DNA of 64,000 nt from Sambucus nigra (GCA_949130495.1 OX422215.1:529463755-529527754); one strand, 5' to 3'; positions 44,981 to 55,871 are shown, numbered from the stretch's first letter. The notes: generated from the sequence alone by a model not told the origin. A program made the numbers and translations.

Positions 44981-45770
44981 CATCTCGGATTGTGTGGGGG
45001 GGGTTTCACCCTGTTGATTGCATCGATTTGGTCTGGGTTAGCCTCTATGCCTCTCTTACTGACCAAGTATCCAAGAAATTTTCCTGACTGGACACCGAAG
45101 GAACACTTGCCGCGTTAAGCTTCATTCGGTACTTCCTGAGGATTTCGAAGGTGTTTGATAGGTTGGAGAGGTGATTTTCCTTCTTCTTACTTTTGACGAG
45201 CATGTCATCGATGTAGACCTCCATGGTGTCTCCCATCTGACCCTTGAACATTTTGGTAACCAGCCGTTGATAGGTTGCCCCTGCATTCTTGAGTCCGAAG
45301 GGCATGACCTTGTAGCAGTATAACCCAACTGTCGTGATGAACGTCGTTTCGTCCTTGTCTGGGGCATATATGGGGATCTGGTGATACCTTGAGTATGCAT
45401 CCAGGAAACTCATTCGCTCATGAGCTGCGGTGACGTCTACTAGTTGGTCTATTTTTGGGAGGGGGAAACTATCTTTAGGGCATGCTTTGTTGAGGTCAGT
45501 GAAGTCGATGCAAACTCTCCACTTTCCATTGCTTTTTGGAACTACTACCGGGTTGGATAGCCACTTGGTGAATTGTACTTCCCGTATGGACCTTGCATCC
45601 AATAGTTTTTTAACCTCTTTCTCTACCGCTTTGGCCTTCTCGGGTGTAGTTCACCATGCCTTCTGCGTGATTGGTTTGAAGGCATGATCGATATGCAACT
45701 GATGGCAGACCATACTAGGATCGATTCCAGGTAGCTCATATGGTTCCCATGCGAAAATATCAATGTTCTG
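44981..45770 (-). pseudogene. Reverse transcriptase, element E
   Basis: Minus strand. KAKAVEKEVKKLL and IREVQFTKWLSNPVVVPKSN, KWRVCIDFTDLNKACPKDSF, PLPKIDQLVDVTAAHERMSF, LDAYSRYHQIPI, TTFITTVGLYCYKVMPFGLK, NAGATYQRLVTKMF, then the intact catalytic YIDD in EVYIDDMLVKS near 45205. A frameshift after KYRMKLNAA removes the usual KCAFGV reading; the GxxLGYLVSKRGIE part lies in another frame around 45050-45090. This is the best-preserved enzyme core in the window. Confidence 0.93.
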
Positions 45771-45998
45771 TCTTAGTAGGGTTATCAAGTCCTTCTGCTC
45801 ATGGTCGGTGAGGTATGTTCCAATCAAGAAGACTGTAATACTATCTCCATCTCCAGCCGTGACTTCTACCAGGTCCTCGATGACACGCTCGAAGGGGAGG
45901 AGCCTGGTCTCCTGTACTCCAGGTGTTCTATACTTTAATTGCTATTTAGAAGGTGTCAAACCTTCTTTAACTTTCTCGATGGGCTGATCGGCCTTCTT

Positions 45999-46730
45999 TT
46001 ATGGCTTTGGTCGGATGGCTGCTATGAAACACATTCTTGCCATTGCTTGGTTGTCGTGGATCTCCATTACTCCTCGCTTGGTTACATGCTTGAGTTTCTG
46101 ATGGTAGGTCGAGGAGACTGCCTTCATCGCATGAAGCCATCCCTTGCCGAGGATGGCCTGGTATGGCGAGTCGATGTCGACTACCAAAAATTCGATCATC
46201 TTAGAGATGTTTCCAGTGCGCATCGATAGTACAATCTTTCCCAAGGGCATAGTTATCTTTCCAGCGAAGCCATCTAAAGGTACTGTAGCTTCCTTTAAGT
46301 GGGTAACGCTTAACTTCAACTTTCTGAATAGGTCGAGATACATTACTTCGGACGATCTTCCTTGATCGATGAGCAACTTGTCGACGTCAAAGTTGGCTAT
46401 CCTAAGTGTAATGATCAGAGCATCATGATGTGGGGTCCTTCCTCCCACCAGATCTTCATCTGTGAAGACAATATGCTTGTTATAGTTGACGTCATCTGCT
46501 GGTCGACTCTTACTTGACTGTGACTTCACTGGATCGATCTGAAAAGCCTGCATTACCACTATAAGTTTTTTCATCTCCATTCGAGCTGAATTTCCTTGTA
46601 TCTGCCTGGCATCATATGCCCCATTAATTACCATGAACTCATGTCCAGCATCATCTTCCAGCATGTTGTCAGGTCTCGCCTCTCTATTGGCAGCCACTTT
46701 CTCGGCCCCTTTCTCCACAAAATCATTCAA
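45999..46730 (-). pseudogene. Aspartic protease region, element E
   Basis: Minus strand, one frame of 243 codons. NDFVEKGAEKV and GHEFMVINGA at the start are the end of gag and linker. HDALIITLRIANFDVDKLLI is followed by the catalytic motif as DQG (DQGRSSEVMY). Then come LDGFAGKITMPLGKIVL, FLVVDIDSPYQAILGKGWLH and STYHQKLKHVTKRG. D-Q-G in place of D-T/S-G is also seen in element H. The protease cuts the gag-pol polyprotein. Pol continues downstream after stops at 45,9xx. Confidence 0.88.
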
Positions 46731-48178
46731 ATGCCCAGACTGGGCCAGCTCCTCGAGGTGAGACTTAAGGGCTTTGTAGTGCTCAGTCTTATATCCTCCC
46801 TATTTGTGAAAAGCGCATCTTAGCACATTGTTCCTCTTCGAGGGATCTCCTCCAATCTTCCTGGGCCACTTGATGAAGGGATCATCTTTGATCTTCATGA
46901 GAATTTTGTAAATTGGTTCTTTGAAGACAGTGTTGACCACTTGGAATTCTTTTGACGCATCATTGTTCCCTCCGTTCTTGGAGCCATTTTTGCCCCCGTT
47001 CTTTCCTCCTTTCTTCTGGTTCTCAGCTTTGTCACTTCCCTTGGTAGTGAGTTTAGCTCGACCATTTTCTCCTGTACTGAGGTGGGTGATATCCTCCACT
47101 TTAGCGTACTTTTTTATGCGAGCCATTCGGTCGTCAATAGTCATAGCCTCCTTCTTTGTCAGGGACTGGTAAAGAAGGGAAGAGATGGGTAGCCCAATTT
47201 TGAAAGAGGCCACTGCCACTGGCTCTGAGCAATCTTCGACCTCATTGAATAACTCCCAGTACCTCTTCGCATAGTCTCGGAGTGTCTCTTGAGGCATTTT
47301 CTTCATTGTCAGTAAAGCATCCATCCTTTTGGGATGGGAGCTTCTAGTGATGAACCAGGACGTAAAGAGCTCGGCAATGGATTTGAAACTTCTAATGGAC
47401 CGATGGGGGAGTCTTTCAAACCATTTCTGCACCACATCACGCAGGCTCGAGGGGAAAATACAGCACATCAATGCATCCCGGTGATTCCATAGTGTCATAG
47501 CCTTTTGATATTGCGTAACGTGATCGATGGGTCAGTCTTACCGTCATAAATCTTGAACCTTGGAATGGAAAATTTCTTGGGGGCTTCTTCTTCTTCGATT
47601 TCCCTCGTAAAGGGTGACTTCATCTGGGTTTTAAGAGCTCGCCTGGCGAGTTCTCTGGTCGATCTGGTACCGTGGTGGGCCGGATGTTGGTCCATTTCCC
47701 TGCGGACAAGGTTTCGTATGTTCTTGATGCTGGGAGTAGGGCTCTGGTAGAGGCGAGCTCTTCGTAACTGCTCGCGGAGGTCATTGTCTAATTCGCCTTC
47801 CTCCATCTTTTGAGATCCTCGTCTGGGGCTCCTTCCTTAGCTGCGAGACTTGCTCGTCTGAGGGCTAGGAGTACGGTATGGACATCTCCTATTATCATGA
47901 TGGAGCTCTCTCTCCAGTCTTTCTAGTCTTCTTTTCACGCGAGCATTCTCAGCCTAGTGTTTGCGAGAAGACTCCCTTTGCTCGTGGAGACTTGCCTCGT
48001 ATGCATCAATCAGTCTGGATATCTGCGTGGACCTCGATGGTCCTTGGCTTTTTCCTGAGGCTGGCCTTTCTAAACGAGCCCTTTGATCTGAACGTCGAAC
48101 TTCAGACCTAATCCTGCAAGGAGCGGGTGGTTCTTGAATATCCCCTCCCTGGGGGACATTACTGCTGTGACCAAACAT
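46731..48178 (-). pseudogene. Gag, element E
   Basis: Minus strand. The start MFGHSSNVPQGGDIQ is 50-60 bp from the primer site and equals the start of gag in D. In order: SRLIDAYEASL, AENARVKRRLERLERE, RNLVRREMDQHPAHH, RRALKTQMKSPFTREIEEEE, PKKFSIPRFKIYDGKTDP, then (new frame near 47500) LRDVVQKWFERLPHRSIRSF, LAELFTSWFITR-like, MPQETLRDYAKRYWELFNEV, SFKIGLPISSLLYQSL, a lysine/glycine/asparagine-rich KNGGKNGSKNGGNN tract, and a C-terminal KxxNVLRCAFHK piece where a CxFHxxxGH zinc knuckle is expected. Stops lie near 47960 and 47500. Confidence 0.9.
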
Positions 48179-48228
48179 CTTAAATTCCTTCCTTGGTGTG
48201 GGCTCTTCTCAGGGAAAGATGAACGGTT

Positions 48229-48244
48229 CCCACAGACGGCGCTA
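48229..48244 (-). other. Primer-binding site of element E
   Basis: The minus strand reads TAGCGCCGTCTGTGGG two bases inside the LTR. It equals the TGGCGCCGTCTGTG of D except for one G-to-A change. Asp-tRNA type by its first bases. Confidence 0.8.
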
Positions 48245-48246
48245 AT

Positions 48247-48660
48247 TGTGGTGACAATTATTATGTAACACAAATAGATAAGAAAAAAGCGGTCACCAAG
48301 TAGGAACAAGGAATGTAAAATGACAATCACACAACAAAGGATGTACGTGGTTCAGCCAATATGTGCCTATGTCCACGGTGGTCCAGTCGATGTTATTTCT
48401 ATCTACTCCGGAGAGTGGTTACAGAGAATACAACTTGTCCCGTTGCCCCAGACCTAGGGTTTTATATATATACATGTACATTTAGGTATGTGGGGGTGAT
48501 GGATTCCCCCACGTCTTCCATCTCTCCCTATAACCTCTCTATATGGGAACGTGAGAAGAGACCGGATCATATTTAGAATAAGAGGTGGGGGACCTGGACT
48601 TTTGGCCGCCAGAATTGGGCTACTCGTCCAGTCCCATGGTCTTAATTTTGGGTACCCACA
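48247..48660 (-). mobile_element. 5' LTR of element E, with TATA-like promoter
   Basis: It runs TGTGGTGACAATT to GGGTACCCACA, 414 bp, followed by ATACA. On the minus strand a TATATATATAAAACCC string at about 48458-48475 is the best core-promoter candidate for the element's RNA. The equivalent string is kept in the other LTR and, as TATATATTAAACCC, in D. Confidence 0.9.
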
Positions 48661-48665
48661 ATACA

Positions 48666-49209
48666 GTCTCACCAAAACTATTTTTACATGCACACCTTTC
48701 ATATCCAGTTTTATCACGCTTGGTTCGTTTTAAGGACAGGATTGAAGTGAAACCACCCGACCAACATGTGATAAGACAAGTACAAAAATCAAACAAATAT
48801 GTGCGTGTGTGCGATAAAGGAAATCACGAGTCAAACATGTAGGAAGTAACACTAAATTACTTCTTAATGACTCCAAACATTATAAAGCACATTGATGACA
48901 AGATATGTTGTCTCGAAACACTATCAAATAGTCACATGAATAAATGGAATGAAATTGTGACTTGGCTATCTTAAATGCTCATCCATAAAAGGTGTAAATA
49001 CAAAAATCTTGTTCTTCTTTTCTAATTTTTTTTAAATCTTTTTTATTTTTTTCAAATAATTTTATCGAAATAAAATCTTATTGTATTTTTCAAATAAATT
49101 TATCAAAATAAAATCTAAAAGAAAAAATTTATAAAAACAAGATACATACTAGCAATAGGCAAATAATGTCGACATGAAAATCATCCTATGCTAGTAAGAA
49201 AGTTAACCG
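48666..49209 (-). mobile_element. Element F 3' untranslated region, right of insertion E
   Basis: Continues the sequence broken off at 37963. It is AT-rich and contains blocks shared with G (ACACTATCAAATAGTCACATG at about 48917 and 51888, in part). No coding region and in particular no protease, integrase or RT. Confidence 0.7.
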
Positions 49210-50587
49210 TCAATCGTTAGGTGCGGAGGAGTTTTCAAAAGGTGGTAACAACTTATGAAAAACCTTCGTTAATTCTTGTGAAGTATTGACGAAAAACTTT
49301 ACTTGCTCACCTAAATGTGCAAAATCCTTTCTTAAAAACTCCTTCTCTCCTAAATTTCTATTATACTTCTCGTTTTCAAGGTCTCGGTGTACAAATCTCC
49401 AAACGCTTTTTGGAGCTCACTTTGATCTCCACTTTCAATCTCGCATTTTTCTTCACTTGAAGAGCTCAAAACATCACTCTCGCATTCATGAGCACAATTG
49501 TGGGACAAAGAGGGTGTGCTCACACAACTCGGAAAAGCAACATACTTCTCACCACTAGTCTTATCATTCTCACTTTCACTACTATCACTAAGTGTGGCGG
49601 GCATGGATACATTCTTTCCTTTCTTTCTAAGCCACGCAGGACACTCAAGTGACTTATGCCCCTTACCCCCACATTCAAAGAAAGTCACGTTCGCAAACTT
49701 CTCCTCACACTCCTTATCCGAGTCACTCTCTTTTTCCCTCTCACTTCTTTCTTTGGCCTTTCCTTTCTTTTAATTTTTATCAAAAAATCTCTTTTCATTG
49801 AAAGAATTTTCTCTAGACATTTTGAGAAACTTTTTGAAATTTTTCGCAAATAAGGCCAAATCATCAACGTCTCCCTCATAATCGGACTCACAAACTTTTT
49901 CTTTCTTTTTCTTAAAATGAATTTTTAAAGCAACGCCTCTATCCTTAGCCTTAATGGTTTGGGGAAACATGTTAATCTCATAGGTTTGAAGATATCCTAC
50001 AAGTTCTTCCAACTTAAGTGATTTCAAATTTCCCAAAGAGTTCAAAATAGTGACATTAGGAATAAAGCGTTTTGGAAGAGATCTCAAAATCTTTTTAACG
50101 ACACGCGTGTTATCAATCACCTCACTCAAATTAAAACATGTGTTAACAATGTCCGACAAACGTGCATAAAAATCATCAAAGCATTTAGACTTGAACATGG
50201 TGATACTCTCAAATTGGGTGGTCAAAATTTATAACTTTGATTCTTTAACCGCGTTCGTACCCTCATGTGTCAGTTTCAAAACATCCCATGCCTCTTTAGA
50301 CGTGGTTCACATCATAATTTGGCGGAACTCATCGGGAGTGACAGCTCCAGAAATAGCACTTGGATAACAAGAATTAAAATTAGACATTTTAAAATCATCT
50401 TCAATCTAGACTGACACAGGTTTTAAAGAGGTGATATTATCAACGGTGACTGTGGGAGCTGTACACCCAATTTCACAAAGCAACCAAACACGCTCGTCAA
50501 TGGATTTTAAACAAGATTTCATATGAGCTTTCCGTAGGCATAATTAGACCCGTCAAAAATAGGCATCATATTAAATGATTGTTCCAT
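49210..50587 (-). pseudogene. Sirevirus-like gag, element F
   Basis: Minus strand, starting with an ATG about 100 bp from the primer site. It begins with MPIFDGSNYAYGK and SCLKSIDERVWLLCEIG, then TTSKEAWDVLKLTHEGTNAV. A 151-codon open part follows with ITMFKSKCFDDFYARLSDIV and VVKKILRSLPKRFIPNVTIL (UBN2-type gag core). Then come FECGGKGHKSLECP (zinc knuckle with its first cysteine changed to phenylalanine), a serine/glutamate-rich stretch, SELQKAFGDLYTETLK, and an end at PPFENSSAPND followed by a stop. It contains the N-terminal half of the gag whose C-terminal half is seen in G and I. No pol follows, so F could not have moved by itself. Confidence 0.88.
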
Positions 50588-50684
50588 TGGAAAAAATGCG
50601 AAAAAACACAAAATAGATTTAAAAAAAAATCAATATCACACTATTTTGCGGAAAATATGAATATGCGATAAAATAGCGCAACCC

Positions 50685-50696
50685 GCTCTGATACCA
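50685..50696 (-). other. Primer-binding site of element F
   Basis: The minus strand reads TGGTATCAGAGC, a perfect match to the initiator Met type, followed by GGGTTG, also in keeping with Sireviruses. Confidence 0.9.
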
Positions 50697-50698
50697 AT

Positions 50699-51848
50699 TT
50701 AAAAAGTGCGTAAACGCGTTGTGTGATATCGAATAAAAAATTATTCGCAAGTTTCCAAGTAAACCATTTTTTAATTATAGTCTATTTTTGAACCAAATAA
50801 ATACAGCCCCTAAACATGCGTTTAAATTAAGAAGATATTTAATTGAACACGGTATTTCAATTAAATCCTAAAAACATGCATCTGGATGATTTATCAAATA
50901 ACATAAAGTATGTGACACAACATATCAGGAAAAATCTCCGTAGGGGAAAACCATACTATTTTAAGTATAATTTGTAAAGAACGGTTACACGGATTATAAT
51001 GAAAATAAGTGTGACATACGAAATACTTGCAGATGTCGGTTCCGATGTTGTCAGCTGGAATCTCCCGCAAGAATTCCAGATGGGGAACAATGAAGAAGAT
51101 ACCGGCTTCTCCAAAAAATACTCCTCAATGAGTATAATAGATCATTTGAAGGTTTATGTTTTGCACGTGTAAAAGGAAGAGAAGTGTGCATTTATAAGGG
51201 AAGATTAAAGCTCAAAAAACATCTTTGGGAAAACATGGAGGAAGAAGAGCCGGATTTTGCTTAGCATGTTTCAAAAGTGGTTTAAAGTAGTGACAGCATT
51301 TGACACAAAAACCATGCCAGCAACAGGTACCCCAAACCTGTTCGGGTGTACCGCGAACCGGTTCGCCACCCGAACCGGTTTGGCCTAGGTTCGCAGAAAA
51401 TCCTTGGAACATGGGGCTGAACACTTAGCATTTTTCAAGGATTTTTCTTGGATTTTTCTCCATTTTCAAAGAGCCATAACTTCTTCACCGTAGCTCGGAT
51501 TGAGGTGTCGTGTCTTCCAGTATCTTCGTTGCGACGAGCTCTTCAACTTTCCGGTTGACTTGACCTCTGGACAGTGGCTGGAAAATTACCAAAATTCCCT
51601 TAAACATCCATATCTAGCTTTCTTTCACTGTTTTGACTACTCTTTCGTACCACTTGCATTTCGGGCCAAAAATTATGGAACGTGAAGTCATTGAGGCAGA
51701 TATGGGACATTTGATAGAGATGATGAATGCATGATTTTGGAAATTCGAATTGAGATCGTCGTATGAGATCGTGCATAGACGTGCAAAATGTAGCGGCGTA
51801 CGACATATAAAAATGTAAGATTATGGACATGAGAAATATGTCCTTACA
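50699..51848 (-). mobile_element. 5' LTR of element F (1150 bp)
   Basis: Starts TTAAAAAGTGCG (TG mutated to TT at the terminus, compared with TGAAAAGTGCG in the left LTR) and ends ATGTCCTTACA, followed by TATAA as target duplication. It contains the GAACCGGTTC-type palindrome cluster at about 51330-51385. Confidence 0.9.
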
Positions 51849-51853
51849 TATAA

Positions 51854-52138
51854 AGCGCATGGATGAATTGACCTATTGTCACAAAACACTATCAAATAGT
51901 CACATGGATAAATGGAATGAAATTATGACTTGGTCATCCTAAGTGTTCGTCCATAAATGGTGCAAACAAAATACAAAATTCTTTTTGGATTTTTCAAAAA
52001 ATTTATCAAAATAAAATCTTTTTTATTTTTCAAAATTTGTCAAAAGCAAAAATTTATACAAAAAGTACATGTCACAACGGTAGCAAACATAAATATTATG
52101 AAAGAAAAAACTAGCGTATGACAAACATGCGAACACAA
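51854..52138 (-). other. Element G, noncoding sequence after gag
   Basis: AT-rich stretch of about 285 bp between the insertion point of F and the gag stop. It continues the 3' untranslated region of G (34489-35728). No coding region seen. Confidence 0.5.
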
Positions 52139-53060
52139 TCATCTACATGATATAGCAAGAGAAGAATCATGTGCAAGCAAATGGGAATCAACAAGTCTAC
52201 CATATAGTGCCTTTAAAAGTGATTTCCTAACCCCAAAAAGATGTGAAATGACATGTGGGGGCTTTAGGAACCACGTGAACACTAGACATAAACTTCTTAG
52301 GACTTCTTCTAAGATCAAATCATAACCTCCTAAGGAGACCTTTTCTACCACAATATGAACATGTGTAAACGGGTGGAATGACACCTATGGGTTGACCTTG
52401 TATGATGTCCTTAGGAATGGTTGACCCTCTAAAACAAATAATGGTTTTGGCTTTAGGAATGGAAGCATTAGAACATGAAGATCCATTACCACCACTATCA
52501 AACCTACTTGAGTGCGTCAAATAATTTTTTAACTTCAAAATTTTTTACTCAAGCAAAGAATTAGACTCTTCCAAAGACAAGGATTTATTTTTCAAATTTT
52601 CAAATAAACTTGACAGTTTATCGCGTCTCAATTAAAACAAACTTATCCCTAAGAGCCTTTTCACGTGCCATAAATCATCGATTAATATTTTATCCTCGAT
52701 GGCACAAACGAGAAACCTATTATTTTTTAAGTCCTCCAATTCCTTCTCTAAAACTAGGACTCTCTCATCACTCTCCTTTTTGGCAATTTTTAAAGAATCA
52801 AAATCAATACACAAATTACCAAAGTGCTCATGACAAATATCACTTTGATTTTGAAATGCTTGCAAATATTCAATCTTAGTTTTAAAGAGAGAATTTACTT
52901 TTTTCAAAATTTAATTCTTTTGCAAAGTTTCAAATTCAAACTTTTACAATTTTTAGCATGGTCATTTACTTTAACAAACACATATCGATTAACACAGTCA
53001 ACAGCAAGAGGATCCATCAAGAAAAACAAATCAGGAGAGGAACGCAAATAACCACAAAAA
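52139..53060 (-). pseudogene. Sirevirus-like gag C-terminal part, element G
   Basis: Minus strand. A coiled-coil-like part (KKVNSLFKTKIEYLQAFQNQ and ERVLVLEKELEDLKNN) at 52632-52907 is followed by SNASIPKAKTIICFRGS, IQGQPIGVIPPVYTCSYC and GRKGLLRR (second zinc finger, CxxCxxxGH with the histidine and last cysteine lost). The end is VRKSLLKALYGRLVDSHLLA with a stop at 52139. Element I has the same order (IPKAKI, IGQPLG, HCNMQGHLRRFC, VRKLDLEAFGLLLHDSHLIA). The N-terminal UBN2 half of gag is missing, since the primer site is only about 50-200 bp upstream of the coil. A short MDPLAVDCVNRYVFVKVN frame takes its place. Confidence 0.75.
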
Positions 53061-53100
53061 AAATGCACCACAAGATCTACATAGTAAATTAGTGCAACAG

Positions 53101-53112
53101 GCTGTGATACCA
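53101..53112 (-). other. Primer-binding site of element G
   Basis: The minus strand reads TGGTATCACAGC, one base from the initiator Met primer site, directly inside the LTR end at 53116. Confidence 0.85.
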
Positions 53113-53115
53113 ATT

Positions 53116-53829
53116 TGTAAAGGGAAAATAATCCCAAAGGGTGGTATTCACAAACTTCCAATTTCAAACCAATTTTAGTTCATTTCTAAAACATGCAACT
53201 ACGTGTCAATACAAATAAGATATAGCATGCGACACAATAATTCAAGAAAAATTCCCGATGGAAAAAACCTTTTATTTCTAGAACTTTGAAAAGTTTATAT
53301 GACCATTGACTTACATACAGCCTGATAATCGCCCACAATTGTAACACGGTCTCTTCATCAAACCTTCAAAGCAACGGCTAGAAATCTGCAGTGGTTCACG
53401 CGCAGCTATACCATAAGGACCGCAGCCCAAAAAAACTCCATAGAGACTCCCTCTATAATAGCATACATCTCTCGGTTGTAGAGATCTCCGCACAAAGTAT
53501 GAACAAAAGAAAAGCAGTGTTCTTGAATACCAAAGCAATTCACCAAAGCATATGGGATTTTTGTGGATTGAAAACAAAAAGGGATTAAGCCCTAAACGAA
53601 GAAGTCAAAAGGATTCTGCAATTTTGCAATTTTTTGTCTTTCAAAATGCTGGGACTTCTTAATGAAAACGAAACAATTTAATGAGTATTTATACAAAATT
53701 GTGTCGCCTCGGTATTCGATCTCGTTCAAACGAGAAAGAGATCTCGCGTGAATGACATACGTAAACTTTGCGGAGTCTTTTTGATAAATAACTTCATATT
53801 CGGATCCGTCTTTGATGCTTGAATGTTCT
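53116..53829 (-). mobile_element. 5' LTR of element G, truncated and internally deleted
   Basis: Starts TGTAAAGGGAAAATAATCCC as the left LTR does. About 240 bp present in the left LTR between GAATGACATACG and GTAAACTTTGCGG are missing. After GATGCTTGAATGTTCT the match stops, where the left LTR has another 100 bp or so to its end. The sequence that follows belongs to the Athila-like element H. Confidence 0.88.
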
Positions 53830-53903
53830 AGAATTACTTACATCACCAACTTACACTTGAGCCGATATAAGCATGCACTAGAGAAACTTTTAAAGTCGCG
53901 TCA
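53830..53903 (+). mobile_element. Stub of the 5' LTR of Athila-like element H
   Basis: The last 70 bp or so of an LTR: AACTTTTAAAGTCGCGTCA is matched by CACTTTTAAAGTCCCTTCA at the end of the 3' LTR (60765). Everything further left was lost at the junction with G. Confidence 0.75.
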
Positions 53904-53909
53904 AGTTTT

Positions 53910-53927
53910 TGGTGCTGTTGTTGACGA
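53910..53927 (+). other. Primer-binding site of element H, heavily mutated
   Basis: TGGTGCTGTTGTTGACGA aligns with TGGCGCCGTTGCCGGGGA, the tRNA-Asp primer site of Athila elements. There are six differences, five of them C-to-T or G-to-A. Confidence 0.75.
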
Positions 53928-54039
53928 TTTGGTAGGCATTTAGGTTAGGTCAAATTAAACAAAAATTTAACTCTAATTCTTAAAAAAAAGCCAAAAAAAT
54001 CATAAAATCAAAAATTAAAAAAAAAATTATATAGAATCT

Positions 54040-55871
54040 GTTAAATCCTTACACGCAAACTCCTCAATCCAATCCTACCAGAATTCACGAGAATCCCGTT
54101 GTTGAGTACGATCGTGATAGCCCACACCCCCCAAATGCTTTACATTTTGGGGTTCCACCTCGTACACCACCCAACTCCATCATGAGTTCCCCGCTTAGTC
54201 ACACACCTAGTGAGGCCAACGAGGAATTTGAATCGTTAAGAGAGAGCGCAATGTCAGATCACGTTAGTTACGGTACGAGTGAGGTTGAGTTACCATATCT
54301 CCTTATATGAGACCTCTTATATCCCGAGTGAACCCTCACTCTGGGACGCATTATATTCATGTATAATGCAGGGCAATTCCGTTTTTGAACGGGTGAGTTA
54401 CCAGATTCTTCCCACCTTCCCTGACTTGGAGTCGGAAAAATCATACCTCCACATCCGCGAGTTCAAAGAGGCGTGTGAAACTTTTAGCGATCAAGCGTGC
54501 ACCCAAAACATCAATTGTCTAAAACGTTTTTCCTTCTCCCTGAAGGAGAATTCCAAGACTTGGCTAAGGTATTTGGCACCAAACTCTATAGGAACATGGA
54601 GATATATGCAAGCTAAGTTTATCTTGAAATTACTTCCCCTACATCGAACCAACCCCATAAAAGCTCAAATTGAAACATTTAAATAACATGATAATGAGCC
54701 TTTAGATAAATGTTGTGATCGGTTTAACGAGTTTCTTAATATGTGACCACACCATGGATTTGATAAGTGGAGACTTATCTCCTTTTTTCACCACATGCTC
54801 AAATTATGTTCCAAATAACTCGTGGAAACTATGTGCCAAGGGCAATTTATAGTGTTGGGTAAGGACAATGCGAAGTATAATCTTAGGTATGTCGCCGAGA
54901 CTACTTAAGCGTGGGAGACATCTGATCCAAATTCCCAAACCCAGCATTAACAAATGTCCACACTTCTTTAAGTGTCTGGAATCTATCAGTTAGACAAAGA
55001 GGCTGACTTGAAACTTCAAATCAACCATCTTGCTAAAAGACTGAAAGACGTAGTCGAATCCCGAGGAAGAGAAACATTCATATCTACTTGAGAAGAGATA
55101 GAGGAGATGTGCGGTATTTACGAGACGGGGCATTCAATGAAGGAATGCTCAACGATACCTGCCTACAAAGTTATGCTTCAAGAGAAAGTGGAAGCGGCAT
55201 GATATTTTAAGGGTAATTTTAATGCCCTTCACGGTAATTCTTATAAACTTTCGTAGAGGAACAATCCCGATTTTAGTTATGGGTACCAACATGCCGTGTT
55301 GAATCCTAATTCACACATTGCACCTCCTCCACCACCGCCTCGACATCTCAAACAAGTTACACACATGCAAGCAGTGCGTCCGACAACCTATATAATCCCA
55401 CCACGGAGAAATCTCGAGGGTACTTTGAACCAATTTATGAAAGCTCAATCGGCAACCAACGCTCAAAATGGCAGAATGTTTGCCAAAATAAATGCTAATA
55501 TTTCTAGATTGCAATATTCCTTGAGTGTCCAAGAGAAGGGCAAGTTTCCTGCCCAGGGCCAAAAAACCCTTAATGGTCAAAATTGTGTTATCTCTAACCC
55601 CGATAAAAAACAAGAGCAATGTAGTAAGGTAACCACTCTATGTAGTGGGAGAGTCGTTGACTTGTCACCTCCTCCACACGACGAGCAAAATGACAAGGAG
55701 ATTTCTCCCGACACAAAAGAGGTCGAAGATGTCCCTTTGAGAAAGAGTGATAATAATTACACAGTTAGGCCCAAGGTGGTTTTAAAACTTCTCATTGCTA
55801 CTCCACACCCTCAACGGTTGGTCTCTCACACCAAAGAGACCTCCCGTGACCACGTCCAAGACGCTATCTAG
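54040..55871 (+). pseudogene. Athila-like gag, element H
   Basis: Early part: DRDSPHPPNALHFGVPPRTP and HTPSEANEEFESL. The gag core is at 54380-54690: SVFERVSYQILPTFPDLESE, YLHIREFKEACETFSDQ, LKRFSFSLKENSKTWLRYLA and TWRYMQAKFILKLLP, which match 'EDPYEHL..F...C', 'RLFPFSLKDKA..WL' and 'W......FL.KFFP'. A zinc knuckle-like EEMCGIYETGHSMKEC (second cysteine lost) lies near 55105. An open 191-codon end (55296-55871) has LEGTLNQFMKAQSATNAQN and KVTTLCSGRVVDLSPPP, the usual link to protease. Several stops in the middle third. Confidence 0.85.

Larger units (their letters stand above)
37964..48660 (-). mobile_element. Complete-length Tat element E (10.7 kb, minus strand)
   Basis: Two 414 bp LTRs (37964-38377 and 48247-48660) enclose gag, protease, RT, two RNase H domains and integrase on the minus strand, plus two plus-strand genes near the 3' LTR. 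A perfect 5 bp duplication ATACA lies at 37959-37963 and 48661-48665. By hand I count about 24 differences between the LTRs (roughly 6%), so this is the youngest insertion of the nest but not recent. It splits element F. Every gene has stops or frameshifts. The dual RNase H and antisense genes place it in the Tat lineage, near element D. Confidence 0.93.
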
